A stretch of 34,694 nt of DNA, from positions 1 through 34,694 of the forward strand of contig PBTB01000015.1 in the NCBI GenBank assembly GCA_002726945.1, given 5' to 3'. The stretch is from Deltaproteobacteria bacterium. Its GTDB lineage: Bacteria > SAR324 > NAC60-12. Positions 24,067 through 31,608 of the stretch are shown here, one piece after another (positions within the stretch are counted from its first letter, which is position 1; each line of letters opens with the position of its first letter). Under the pieces are notes generated by a model. That model saw only the letters and a program-made list of their open reading frames with translations. It had not been told where the DNA came from and did no database searches. The position numbers and the translations under genes were made by a program.

Positions 24067-25263
24067 TCAGGATGATTTCGATTCCTGCCGAGTGACGGTG
24101 AACTTGTCCAGCTTGGAGCCGATGACCGTGACACCCAAGCCGGGTCCGGAGGGTACCGCGACCTTGCCTTCCACCAACTTGAAGGGCTGTTCAAGAATGT
24201 CGTCCCGGAGGGGGTTGGGGTTGCGGTCGTACTCGACCACCGGCTCGTTTTGGAGGGCAACGGGCAGGTAGGTGTAAGGCTGCCACGGAGTGGCGGCGAG
24301 TGCATGCAGGGCGGTGGCAAGCGCGATTCCAGAACCCCAAACGTGCGGGATCACAGGCGTGTGGTGTGCGAGTGCCAGCGCCTGAATTTTCAGGAATTCT
24401 GAAAAACCTCCGGCACAGCACAAGTCCGGCTGGGCAATGTCCACGCAGCCTTGTGCGAACAGGTTTCGGAAGCCGTAGCGGGTGTACTCACACTCGCCTC
24501 CTGCGATAGGAATGGCGAGTTTCTGCCGCAGGTGGCGGTAGCCCTCCAAATCCTCCGGAACGATCGGTTCCTCAAACCAGCGCACGTCCAGCCGCTCCAA
24601 CTCGCGTCCGACGCGCAGGGCGTTACTGACGTTGTAGGCGTGGTTGGCATCAGCGAGCAACGTCACATTGGGGCCAATCGCTTCGCGGATCACCTCGATG
24701 CGTCGCACGTCCGCCTCGATGGAGAGCAGACCGAGCTTGATCTTGAGAATCCGGAAGCCATCCTCAACGTAAGAGCGGGCCTCGTCCGCGAGGGCTTGCA
24801 GCGCGTCCTCGCTGACACCAAATGCGTGCTCGCCCCGGTAGTAGCAGCCCGTTGCGTAGGCCGTCACCGACTCCCGGAACGCACCTCCCAGCAGTGTGTG
24901 GACGGGCAGCCCCGTTGCCTGACCGAGCAAATCCCAGCAGGCGATGTCAATGGCGCTGATCGCCTCAAGGTATGGACCCTTCTGTCCAAAATCGCGGATC
25001 ATGCTGTAAAGCCGTTCCCACAACACGGCAGGGTTGCGCGGGTCGGAGCCAAGCACCTGTGAACCCAGCACCGCGTGAATGCACGCCGCCACTGGCTCAG
25101 GAGGGCCGTACTGTCCGCCTTCGCCCCAGCCGACCAAACCCGTGTCCGTTTCCAGTCGCACCAGCAGACTGGTTCGCTCCGGAAACGCGGCTTGGGAGGA
25201 GTAAAAGCGTTCCTTGCCGAGGGGAGTTTTCAGGACATGGGTGATGATTTTCGTGATCTGCAT
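24067..25263 (-). CDS. Mandelate racemase/muconate lactonizing enzyme family protein (enolase superfamily)
   Basis: A 398-residue enolase-superfamily enzyme that abstracts the alpha-proton of a carboxylate and then racemises, cycloisomerises or dehydrates it. The capping domain leads into a barrel with the expected residues: the general-base lysine in ILKIKLGL, metal ligands Asp in LLADANHAY, Glu in RWFEEP and Glu in IAGGECEYTR. A His follows in VIPHVWGSG. The KxK plus His pattern fits the mandelate racemase or sugar-acid dehydratase subgroups. The ATG at 25263 (MQITKII) is the natural start. It lies 78 bp downstream of the OHCU decarboxylase gene. The substrate is not determined by the sequence. 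Confidence 0.92.
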   Translation of the reverse strand: MQITKIITHVLKTPLGKERFYSSQAAFPERTSLLVRLETDTGLVGWGEGGQYGPPEPVAACIHAVLGSQVLGSDPRNPAVLWERLYSMIRDFGQKGPYLEAISAIDIACWDLLGQATGLPVHTLLGGAFRESVTAYATGCYYRGEHAFGVSEDALQALADEARSYVEDGFRILKIKLGLLSIEADVRRIEVIREAIGPNVTLLADANHAYNVSNALRVGRELERLDVRWFEEPIVPEDLEGYRHLRQKLAIPIAGGECEYTRYGFRNLFAQGCVDIAQPDLCCAGGFSEFLKIQALALAHHTPVIPHVWGSGIALATALHALAATPWQPYTYLPVALQNEPVVEYDRNPNPLRDDILEQPFKLVEGKVAVPSGPGLGVTVIGSKLDKFTVTRQESKSS

Positions 25264-25341
25264 GGTGGTTCCGATTGGGGTCCAGGATTGCACAGGGCAC
25301 AAAAGCACCATAACGGCCTGACCCAGGGGATCAAGAGTTCC

Positions 25342-25869
25342 CTATTGAAACGAACCGGAGCGTGCCGTTCCGTTGATGAGTTTATCCAAACGCAGGTGCG
25401 TGATTTTGAGCTGCTCTCCGGCGGCAGTACTGAGTTCGGTGTCGCGGTCAGAGTACAACCGCCGAGTGAGCATGTCCAGCAACTCCGGAGCGCTCTTTCC
25501 GGAGGCACAGACAATATAGATGAAACCGAAGCGCTGCTCGTACCCCGCATTTTTCTCGGCCATCTTCGTCTTGAGACACTCTTCGGCGGACTGCATCCCG
25601 GATTGCTCCTTTGAAGTCCACAAAGCCGTATCCTTTGCCACTTCCGGGAGCTGACTGCCTCCGATACGTGGATGCGCGGCAAAGGCTTCCAGCCAGTCCG
25701 ATTCGATCATTCCCGCCCAAATTTCATCGGCCAACTGCTGTAGCGTTTCCGTATCGGAAAATGGACGTTTCGCCAGCATTTGCATGACCCAGCGCGTGGC
25801 CCCGCAGCACTTCAGCAACTCAGCATGAGCCTCAATTTCTGGGAGGACGTTCAGTTGTTCAAGGAGCAT
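25342..25869 (-). CDS. uraD: 2-oxo-4-hydroxy-4-carboxy-5-ureidoimidazoline (OHCU) decarboxylase
   Basis: A 175-residue OHCU decarboxylase, which converts the urate-derived OHCU to S-allantoin. Diagnostic blocks are AAHPRIGGSQLP (with the catalytic His) and RFGFIYIVCASGKSAPELL; length is normal for UraD. The start at 25869 (MLLEQLNVLPEIEAHAELL) follows GAGAG. The frame is open to 25938, but that would run through the ffh promoter. No urate oxidase, hydroxyisourate hydrolase or allantoinase is nearby, so in this window it is a lone step of purine breakdown, grouped with an enolase-superfamily enzyme and an agmatinase remnant. It diverges from ffh. Confidence 0.93.
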   Translation of the reverse strand: MLLEQLNVLPEIEAHAELLKCCGATRWVMQMLAKRPFSDTETLQQLADEIWAGMIESDWLEAFAAHPRIGGSQLPEVAKDTALWTSKEQSGMQSAEECLKTKMAEKNAGYEQRFGFIYIVCASGKSAPELLDMLTRRLYSDRDTELSTAAGEQLKITHLRLDKLINGTARSGSFQ

Positions 25870-25928
25870 TGCTCTCGTTATGATGGTGCGAATGCTACGA
25901 GCGTGGTTTTCATAGATGTTGAAATCGC

Positions 25929-25958
25929 TTGACAGCATAGGGGTTTCTCCGCTTTAAT
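25929..25958 (+). promoter_or_regulatory. Sigma-70 promoter for the ffh operon
   Basis: Perfect -35 TTGACA at 25929-25934, 18-bp spacer, -10 TTTAAT (5 of 6) at 25953-25958. The predicted transcript start is about 20 bases before the ffh ATG, giving a short leader. The strength suits a translation/secretion operon. Confidence 0.72.
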
Positions 25959-25987
25959 GATTTGTTTGACCTGTTCGCCCGGAGTTC

Positions 25988-27328
25988 ATGTTTGAGACAC
26001 TCTCCAGCAAGCTAACCTCCTCGCTCCGCAAGGTGCGCGGACAGGGGCGGATGACCGAAGAGAACATCCGCGAAACGCTGGGAGAAGTCAAGACGGCACT
26101 GTTGGAGGCAGATGTCAATTTCCGGGTCGTCAAGGCATTCCTGCGAGCCGTGCAGGAGCGGGCCGTGGGCGAGGAAGTCCAGGGCAGCTTGACGCCGGGG
26201 CAGCAGTTCATCAAGATCGTCAATCAGGAACTGGCCGAAATGCTCGGCGGTGAGGGCGGCGAAGTCGCTGAACCTGCGGAGCCGAACCTGATTATGATGC
26301 TGGTGGGCCTGCAAGGCTCCGGAAAAACCTCGACGGTCGGCAAACTCGCCAAGCATTATCAGGCGCAGGGTCGCAAGCCCTACCTGATTCCGGCGGACAT
26401 CTACCGCCCGGCGGCGATCGAACAGCTTCAGGTGTTGGCCCGGACCCTTGAGGTGCCGTGTCACCCGTCCACGACAGATCGTGATCCGGTGGACCTCGCC
26501 CGCGAAGGCGTGGCGGCGGCAAAGGCCGAGGGCGCAGACCTGATCCTCCTGGACACCGCAGGTCGGTTGCAGATTGACGAGGTGCTGATGGAGGAACTGG
26601 CCCGCATCAAGTCGGCCATCACACCACACGAAATCCTCTTCGTCGCTGATGCGATGACAGGGCAGGAGGCGGTCAATGTCGCTCGCGGCTTCAATGACCG
26701 GCTCAACCTCTCCGGGATCGTGCTCACCAAGATGGACGGCGATGCCCGAGGTGGGGCAGCGCTTTCGATCCGGGCGATCACGCAGAAGCCGGTCAAGTTC
26801 GTCACGGTCGGGGAAAAGCTCGATGCCCTGGAGGCGTTCCATCCAGAACGAGTCGCCTCACGCATTCTCGGCATGGGCGACCTGCTCTCACTGATTGAGA
26901 AGGTCGAGACGAACTACAGCGAGAAGGCAGCGTTGCAGGTGCAGCAGAAGCTGCGTCACAACGAGTTCGATCTCGACGATTTCCGGGCCCAGTTGCGCTC
27001 GATGCGCAAGATGGGTTCCGTGAAGGATCTCCTCAGCATGCTGCCGGGGATGGATGCTTCCATGCTCAAGCAGGCGAATCTTGACAATCGCCAGTTCGTT
27101 CGCATCGAGGCGATCATTTCCTCAATGACGCCTCAGGAGCGCCGAAAACCGCAGGTCGTCAACGGCTCGCGGCGGTCACGCATCGCCAAGGGCAGCGGAC
27201 GGCAGGTCAGCGAGATCAACCGGCTGCTCAAGCAGTTTACGCAAATACGCAAGATGATGGTCAAACTCTCCCGTGTCCGGGATCCGGGCCGGGCCATGCG
27301 CGTCATGCAGGACATGATGCAGCACTGA
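25988..27328 (+). CDS. ffh: Signal recognition particle protein Ffh (SRP54)
   Basis: A 446-residue SRP GTPase that binds signal sequences on ribosomes with 4.5S RNA and delivers them to FtsY at the membrane. The N domain (FETLSSKLTSSLRKVRGQGR) precedes the G domain, which has GLQGSGKTSTVGKLA (G1, about 106-115), DTAGRLQID (G3, about 188) and TKMDGDARGGAALS (G4 plus closing loop, about 247). The Met-rich M domain includes MRKMGSVKDLLSMLPGM and the RNA-binding block RRSRIAKGSGRQVSEINRLLKQF. It is complete. It begins the conserved ffh-rpsP-rimM-trmD-rplS-rnhB-yraN order. Confidence 0.98.
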   Translation: MFETLSSKLTSSLRKVRGQGRMTEENIRETLGEVKTALLEADVNFRVVKAFLRAVQERAVGEEVQGSLTPGQQFIKIVNQELAEMLGGEGGEVAEPAEPNLIMMLVGLQGSGKTSTVGKLAKHYQAQGRKPYLIPADIYRPAAIEQLQVLARTLEVPCHPSTTDRDPVDLAREGVAAAKAEGADLILLDTAGRLQIDEVLMEELARIKSAITPHEILFVADAMTGQEAVNVARGFNDRLNLSGIVLTKMDGDARGGAALSIRAITQKPVKFVTVGEKLDALEAFHPERVASRILGMGDLLSLIEKVETNYSEKAALQVQQKLRHNEFDLDDFRAQLRSMRKMGSVKDLLSMLPGMDASMLKQANLDNRQFVRIEAIISSMTPQERRKPQVVNGSRRSRIAKGSGRQVSEINRLLKQFTQIRKMMVKLSRVRDPGRAMRVMQDMMQH

Positions 27329-27361
27329 ACCTGAGAACAACAACGCAGTAGCACACAACAC

Positions 27362-27601
27362 ATGGTCAAAATCCGACTCGCCCGTGGCGGCGCGAAGAAG
27401 CGCCCCTACTACCGCATCGTTGTTGCGGACTCGCACAAGAAACGTGATGGCCGCTTCATCGAGCGCATTGGGTTCTACAACCCGATGGTGCAGGAAAACC
27501 GCTTTGGGATTGACAGCGAACGTGCCAAGCACTGGCTCTCCGTTGGAGCGCAGCCGACCGACCGCGTCCGCAAGTTGATGGAGAAAGCCGAGATCCTGTA
27601 G
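27362..27601 (+). CDS. rpsP: 30S ribosomal protein S16
   Basis: A 79-residue S16, an early-assembling 30S protein that binds the 5' domain of 16S rRNA. The hallmark N-terminus is [20 protein letters not shown], with [16 protein letters not shown] after it. It lies 33 bp after ffh. In many genomes a KH-domain gene (khpA) follows; here rimM comes next directly. Confidence 0.98.
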   Translation: MVKIRLARGGAKKRPYYRIVVADSHKKRDGRFIERIGFYNPMVQENRFGIDSERAKHWLSVGAQPTDRVRKLMEKAEIL

Positions 27602-27606
27602 ATCTC

Positions 27607-28158
27607 GTGTCCGGAGCGCCGCGCCACATCCGCAACTACCCCGACCTCACTTGGCTCGGCACCGTCCTCGGTGCCCACGGCATGAACGGGGAGATCAAAG
27701 TGCGGCCTGAAACCGATGACCCGGAATACTATCTGGAAACTCCTGCGTTTTTTGTGGAAACGGCGACGAGCCTGAACCACTTGGACGTGGAGGAAATACA
27801 CCTCCAGAAGGGGCAGTGGCTGGTGGCTTTTGCAGGCGTCACGTCCCGTGTGGAGGCCGAGGCGTTCAAAAACGCGCGACTGCTGCTTCCGGACGAACAG
27901 CTCAAGCCGCTGGCTCCGGGAGAACACTTTCAACACCGGATTCAGGGCTGCCAAGTGGCATCAACCACGGGCGAGCCGTTGGGCACCATCTCCCGTGTGA
28001 TCGAAACAGGGGCCAACGACGTGTATGAGGTGCGGCATGAAGGCCGGGCCTTCCTTGTTCCGGTGGTGCCGCATATCGTCATCAGTGTGGACACGGAGGC
28101 ACAGAAGGTGGTCATCGACCCAATTCCAGGACTCTTGGACGAAGAGTCGGGGAAGTGA
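27607..28158 (+). CDS. rimM: 16S rRNA processing protein RimM
   Basis: A 183-residue RimM, which binds S19 and helps mature the 30S head. The N-terminal domain has LGTVLGAHGMNGEIKVRPETD, and the middle holds LVAFAGVTSRVEAEAF. The C-terminal PRC barrel includes GTISRVIETGANDVYEV and FLVPVVPHIVISVD, ending IDPIPGLLDE. Translation starts at GTG 27607, only five bases after the rpsP stop. It ends four bases before trmD. Confidence 0.96.
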   Translation: MSGAPRHIRNYPDLTWLGTVLGAHGMNGEIKVRPETDDPEYYLETPAFFVETATSLNHLDVEEIHLQKGQWLVAFAGVTSRVEAEAFKNARLLLPDEQLKPLAPGEHFQHRIQGCQVASTTGEPLGTISRVIETGANDVYEVRHEGRAFLVPVVPHIVISVDTEAQKVVIDPIPGLLDEESGK

Positions 28159-28162
28159 GCCG

Positions 28163-28858
28163 ATGCTGCAACTTGACATCCTGACGCTCTTCCCGCAGCT
28201 TTTTGACCCTTTTTTGGAAGCAGGGCTGCTGGGCAAGGCGATCCGGGAACAGCATGTAGCGGTTCACCTCTGCGATTTCCGGGAATACGGACTCGGCAAG
28301 CACAAGCAGGTGGACGATGAACCATATGGAGGCGGACCGGGAATGGTGCTGCGCATTGAGCCAATCTGGCAGATGCTGCACGACCGGGAGAGCCACCATC
28401 GCAACGCGGGCCGGAGTGTCCGGAAACTGCTGCTCACACCACAAGGCCAGCCCTTTCGGCAGGAAACGGCCCACGCATTGAGCCAAGGCGAGGACGTACT
28501 CATCCTCGTTTGCGGGCGCTACGAGGGCTTTGACGAACGCATCCGATCCCTCGTTGACGAGGAAATCTCCGGAGGTGACTTCATCTGCTTCGGCGGGGAA
28601 GTGATTGCCATGATGATGATCGAGGCGGTCACACGGCTGCTGCCCGGAGTTCTGGGCAATGCGGAATCCTCGCAGGAAGAGTCGTTTTCCGCAGCCCGGT
28701 TGGAGCATCCGCAGTACACGCGGCCCCCGCTTTTTGAAGGCATGGCTGTACCGGAGGTGCTGCTTTCCGGGCATCACGGGAGGATTGCAGAATGGCGCCG
28801 CATCCAGGCCCAGGAACGGACCGCGCAGCGGCGTCCGGATTTGTTAAAAACTTCATGA
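28163..28858 (+). CDS. trmD: tRNA (guanine-37-N1) methyltransferase
   Basis: A 231-residue TrmD, a SPOUT-family enzyme that makes m1G37 in tRNAs and prevents +1 frameshifting. The N-terminus [34 protein letters not shown], and the knot region [13 protein letters not shown] and [18 protein letters not shown] are all present. I chose the ATG at 28163 because the family begins there and GGAAG lies seven bases upstream; the frame stays open back to 28025 inside rimM. It ends 13 bp before rplS. Confidence 0.97.
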   Translation: MLQLDILTLFPQLFDPFLEAGLLGKAIREQHVAVHLCDFREYGLGKHKQVDDEPYGGGPGMVLRIEPIWQMLHDRESHHRNAGRSVRKLLLTPQGQPFRQETAHALSQGEDVLILVCGRYEGFDERIRSLVDEEISGGDFICFGGEVIAMMMIEAVTRLLPGVLGNAESSQEESFSAARLEHPQYTRPPLFEGMAVPEVLLSGHHGRIAEWRRIQAQERTAQRRPDLLKTS

Positions 28859-28871
28859 GTTCAGAGGACCA

Positions 28872-29255
28872 ATGGCAACGTTGATGGAAAAGGTGGAGCG
28901 CTCACAGCTCCGCGAAAATCCCCTGCCCGACTTCCGGGTGGGTTGCACCGTGCGGGTGAACTACCGCATCACCGAAGGCAACAAGGAGCGCATTCAGGCT
29001 TACGAAGGCGTGGTTATTGGTATGCACTGCGGGATCAACAACAACAAAGCGACCTTCACGGTTCGCAAGGTTGCGCAAGGGGGACACGGTGTGGAGCGCG
29101 TTTTCCCGCGTCACTCGCCGCGCATCGAAAGCCTTGTTGTGCTGAAGGAAGGCCGGGTGCGCCAGGCCAAGCTCTACTACCTCCGGGAGCGTCATGGCAA
29201 GGCCGCCCGTATCAAAGAGCGACTCAACAGCCGGCTGGCCAACTCTTCAGCTTGA
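28872..29255 (+). CDS. rplS: 50S ribosomal protein L19
   Basis: A 127-residue L19 located at the 30S-50S interface. The block [20 protein letters not shown] is followed by [18 protein letters not shown] and the conserved [17 protein letters not shown]. The tail [19 protein letters not shown] is also typical. AGAGG precedes the ATG. Its last 62 bases are overlapped by rnhB in another frame, which is unusual; the C-terminal residues after RIKERL are variable in the family. Confidence 0.97.
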   Translation: MATLMEKVERSQLRENPLPDFRVGCTVRVNYRITEGNKERIQAYEGVVIGMHCGINNNKATFTVRKVAQGGHGVERVFPRHSPRIESLVVLKEGRVRQAKLYYLRERHGKAARIKERLNSRLANSSA

Positions 29256-29856
29256 GTCAGCGGCCCAAGCCCAAGGCTTCCGGAACATCGCCGGAGTCGA
29301 TGAGGCTGGGCGTGGCCCGCTCGCTGGTCCGGTGGTGGTCGCTGCCGTGATCTTAGGCCCGGATTGGGACACAAGCCACCCGCTCCAGGATTCCAAACGG
29401 ATTCCGGAAGACGAGCGCGAGCGGCTGTTTCCGATCATCCGCAAGCAGGCGCAGGCGCATCGCATTATCGCCGTCTCGCCCAAGGCGATTGACGAGTCGA
29501 ACATCCTGCGGGCCACGCTGGACGGCATGTCGCGCTCACTCCGGGAGTTGCATACTCCGGCGGACTACGCCTTGGTGGACGGCAATCGTTTTCCGACGAT
29601 GGGGCTTCCGGGAGAAGCGGTGGTGAAGGGGGATTCGCACTCATGCAGCATTGCCGCTGCGTCGATTTTGGCGAAGGTCGCACGGGATCGCATCATGCGG
29701 GTGTACGGACAACGCTATCCGGAATGGGGCTTTGAGCAGCATTTCGGCTACCCGACGCCGAAACACCGCGAGGCGATTCAGCGGCACGGACTCAGCCCGA
29801 TCCACCGCCGCACGTTTCGGTGGAAGCCGCGTCCGGCGCAACTGGATTTACTGTGA
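29194..29856 (+). CDS. rnhB: Ribonuclease HII
   Basis: A 220-residue RNase HII that nicks RNA-DNA hybrids and single ribonucleotides embedded in DNA. The active-site block is [19 protein letters not shown], with LVDGNRFP and the later [21 protein letters not shown]. The four acidic metal ligands are therefore accounted for. The only good start is the ATG at 29194, preceded by GGGAG; it lies inside rplS, giving a 62-bp out-of-frame overlap. Residues before [11 protein letters not shown] are therefore encoded by the rplS end. The TGA overlaps the yraN start (GTGA). Confidence 0.96.
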   Translation: MARPPVSKSDSTAGWPTLQLESAAQAQGFRNIAGVDEAGRGPLAGPVVVAAVILGPDWDTSHPLQDSKRIPEDERERLFPIIRKQAQAHRIIAVSPKAIDESNILRATLDGMSRSLRELHTPADYALVDGNRFPTMGLPGEAVVKGDSHSCSIAAASILAKVARDRIMRVYGQRYPEWGFEQHFGYPTPKHREAIQRHGLSPIHRRTFRWKPRPAQLDLL

Positions 29857-30209
29857 CAAAGGCCCGGCAGAGTCTCGGCGCCTCCGGAGAGCAGGCTGCC
29901 GGCGAACACCTCGTCCAGCAGGGCTTGATCGTGCTGGAGCGGAACTTTCGTTGTCGGCTGGGAGAAATTGACATCATCGCACGGGACGGTGAGCATCTCG
30001 TCTTCTGCGAAGTGAAAACGCGCCGTGAGGGTGGGCTGCATCCGTTCCTGTCCGTCACGCAGCGCAAACAGCGCAAGCTGCGCCAGTTGGGGTTGTACTA
30101 CCTCAGCAGGCATCGTCTGGAACACCTGCAAACGCGTTTTGACGTGATTGCAGTGTATCAGGCACAGGACGGGACGTTCGCCATTGAACACCTGCCCAAC
30201 GCCTTTTGA
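29853..30209 (+). CDS. yraN: YraN/UPF0102 family endonuclease-like protein
   Basis: A 118-residue protein of the UPF0102 family, with a restriction-endonuclease-like fold. The core signature is seen: GEQAAGEHLVQQGLIVLERN, then GEIDIIARDGEHLVFCEVKT, in which E-x-D and E-V-K are the putative PD-(D/E)xK catalytic residues. The GTG at 29853 overlaps the rnhB stop by 4 bp and gives the family's N-terminus; another GTG at 29820 is less likely. The gene nearly always follows rnhB in bacteria with this operon. Cellular role is not settled. Confidence 0.92.
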   Translation: MTKARQSLGASGEQAAGEHLVQQGLIVLERNFRCRLGEIDIIARDGEHLVFCEVKTRREGGLHPFLSVTQRKQRKLRQLGLYYLSRHRLEHLQTRFDVIAVYQAQDGTFAIEHLPNAF

Positions 30210-30260
30210 ACGCCGCTCTGGAAATCCGGGGGGCTCCTCAACCCCAAACGCCTGAACACA

Positions 30261-30545
30261 ATGGCACACCACAAGTCTGCGAAAAAGCGCATCCGCCAGA
30301 CCATCAAGCGCACGGCCCGCAACCGCTCCCTGCGCTCCAGCATGAGAACCGCGATCAAGCAGTACCGCACACTGCTGGAGCAGGGCGATGCGGGAGTTGC
30401 CACGGAAGCCTTTCCCAAGATACAAAAGACCATCGACAAGATGGTGACCAAGGGCATCCTGCACCGCAACACCGCCGCCCGTTACAAGTCCCGGCTCTCG
30501 CAAGCACTGGCGGAACCCAGCGCTCCTGCTGCCGCAACGGCCTGA
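30261..30545 (+). CDS. rpsT: 30S ribosomal protein S20
   Basis: A 94-residue S20, a helical protein that binds 16S rRNA. The N-terminus MAHHKSAKKRIRQTIKRTAR is typical, and KMVTKGILHRNTAARYKSRL matches the C-terminal half. It comes 51 bp after yraN. rpsT is usually found elsewhere in proteobacteria, so this attachment to the ffh-yraN operon is a local arrangement. Confidence 0.96.
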   Translation: MAHHKSAKKRIRQTIKRTARNRSLRSSMRTAIKQYRTLLEQGDAGVATEAFPKIQKTIDKMVTKGILHRNTAARYKSRLSQALAEPSAPAAATA

Positions 30546-30580
30546 GTCTGGAGTATCCGGAGTTGAAAACAAGATTCGGA

Positions 30581-30609
30581 TTGACCTTCTCCAAGCGTTT
30601 TACTAATGT
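30581..30609 (+). promoter_or_regulatory. Possible promoter for sdhC
   Basis: TTGACC at 30581-30586 matches the -35 consensus at five of six bases, but the element 17 bp downstream (TAATGT) is a weak -10. It lies 50 bp before the sdhC start, in the only gap between rpsT and the sdh genes. Confidence 0.3.
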
Positions 30610-30657
30610 TTGGACGGGTGATCAACCCGATCTTATTTGACTCTGAAGGCATACTTG

Positions 30658-31296
30658 ATGGACTCGTCTTTTCTTCACCGCAGGGTTCACAGCATCACCG
30701 GCATCGTTCCGGTTGGGCTTTTCCTCGTTTACCATCTCTATCTCCAGCTCTACCTGCATTCCGGAGCATCGGAGTACAACGAGCGCGTCAACAGCTTCTA
30801 CGACAGCCCGCTCGCGGTCTGGATCCTCATCCTGCTCGTTTACCTCCCGCTGCTCTACCACTCTGTACTGGGCCTGCGTCTGAGTGCGGAGGCCAACGTG
30901 CAACCACAGTATCAGTACTTTGCCCATGCGCTTTACTGGCTTCAGCGTGTCAGCGGCGTGGGGGTGTTTCTCTTCATGCTCGGGCATCTCTGGAACGCCA
31001 AGCTCGTTCCTGCATTGGGGGAAGGAAGTCTCTGCCTCACTGAGTGTGCTAACCAGCACTACGAACATCTGGTTGCTGGCTTTGGTGATCCGGAAACCGG
31101 ACTGGTCACCCAGGCGGTGTACGTCCTTGGAGTGTTCGGTGCGACCTTTCACCTCGCCAACGGCATCAACACCTTTTGCATGACGTGGGGCATCGCCCTC
31201 ACCCCCAAGGGGCAGTTTCGGGTGCGCATCTTCAGCATGCTCGTGTTCCTCCTGCTCACGGCTAGTACCTTCTATGCGCTCAGCGCCCTTTGGTAG
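30658..31296 (+). CDS. sdhC: Succinate dehydrogenase/fumarate reductase cytochrome b subunit (type B)
   Basis: A 212-residue membrane anchor with about five transmembrane helices. It is a single large cytochrome b subunit, as in the type B enzymes of Bacillus, epsilonproteobacteria and many deltaproteobacteria, rather than the two-subunit SdhC/SdhD anchor. Candidate haem-ligand histidines lie in RRVHSITG, LVYHLYL, LLYHSVLG, FMLGHLWN and ATFHLANGINTF. It receives electrons from SdhB and reduces quinone. The ATG at 30658 is eight bases after AAGG; an in-frame TTG at 30637 is possible. Normally sdhA would follow directly; here an extra small gene is inserted. Confidence 0.92.
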   Translation: MDSSFLHRRVHSITGIVPVGLFLVYHLYLQLYLHSGASEYNERVNSFYDSPLAVWILILLVYLPLLYHSVLGLRLSAEANVQPQYQYFAHALYWLQRVSGVGVFLFMLGHLWNAKLVPALGEGSLCLTECANQHYEHLVAGFGDPETGLVTQAVYVLGVFGATFHLANGINTFCMTWGIALTPKGQFRVRIFSMLVFLLLTASTFYALSALW

Positions 31297-31373
31297 TCTG
31301 GAAGAGCAAATTAGTGGTTGCTATTGATTTGAGTGTCGCATGAAAAATGGGCGACCAAGAGGAGGTATCAAGA

Positions 31374-31598
31374 ATGTCGAGTTGCAACTTAAATCAGTTT
31401 GGAGTGAGGCTTGAAATCAAGCTTGATGAGTTCAAGACCAAAATCATCAAATGGGTTGCCGGACTGTTGCTTGTGCAATCTGGTTTGGTGATTGTGGCGC
31501 TGTTTGCGATGTTTTGCATGTTCCTTACCGGGAGCGTAAATTGGGACTCGCACAAAAACGCAAGGGTTATACTGGAGTTGAGAGCGAACGGATCATAG
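31374..31598 (+). CDS. Small membrane-anchored coiled-coil protein (DUF1640/CCDC90-like tail)
   Basis: A 74-residue protein with a strong Shine-Dalgarno (GGAGGT) eight bases before the ATG at 31374. A short amphipathic helix (VRLEIKLDEFKTKIIKWV) runs into one hydrophobic transmembrane helix (GLLLVQSGLVIVALFAMFCM), then a short polar tail. A coiled coil followed by IKWV-x-GLL-x-Q is the pattern of the C-terminal end of DUF1640 (MCUR1/CCDC90-type) proteins, so this may be a shortened member. Base composition is AT-rich compared with both neighbours. It lies between sdhC and sdhA, 10 bp before sdhA. Either it is a recent insertion or a small accessory to complex II. Confidence 0.6.
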   Translation: MSSCNLNQFGVRLEIKLDEFKTKIIKWVAGLLLVQSGLVIVALFAMFCMFLTGSVNWDSHKNARVILELRANGS

Positions 31599-31608
31599 GA
31601 GTGAAAAA

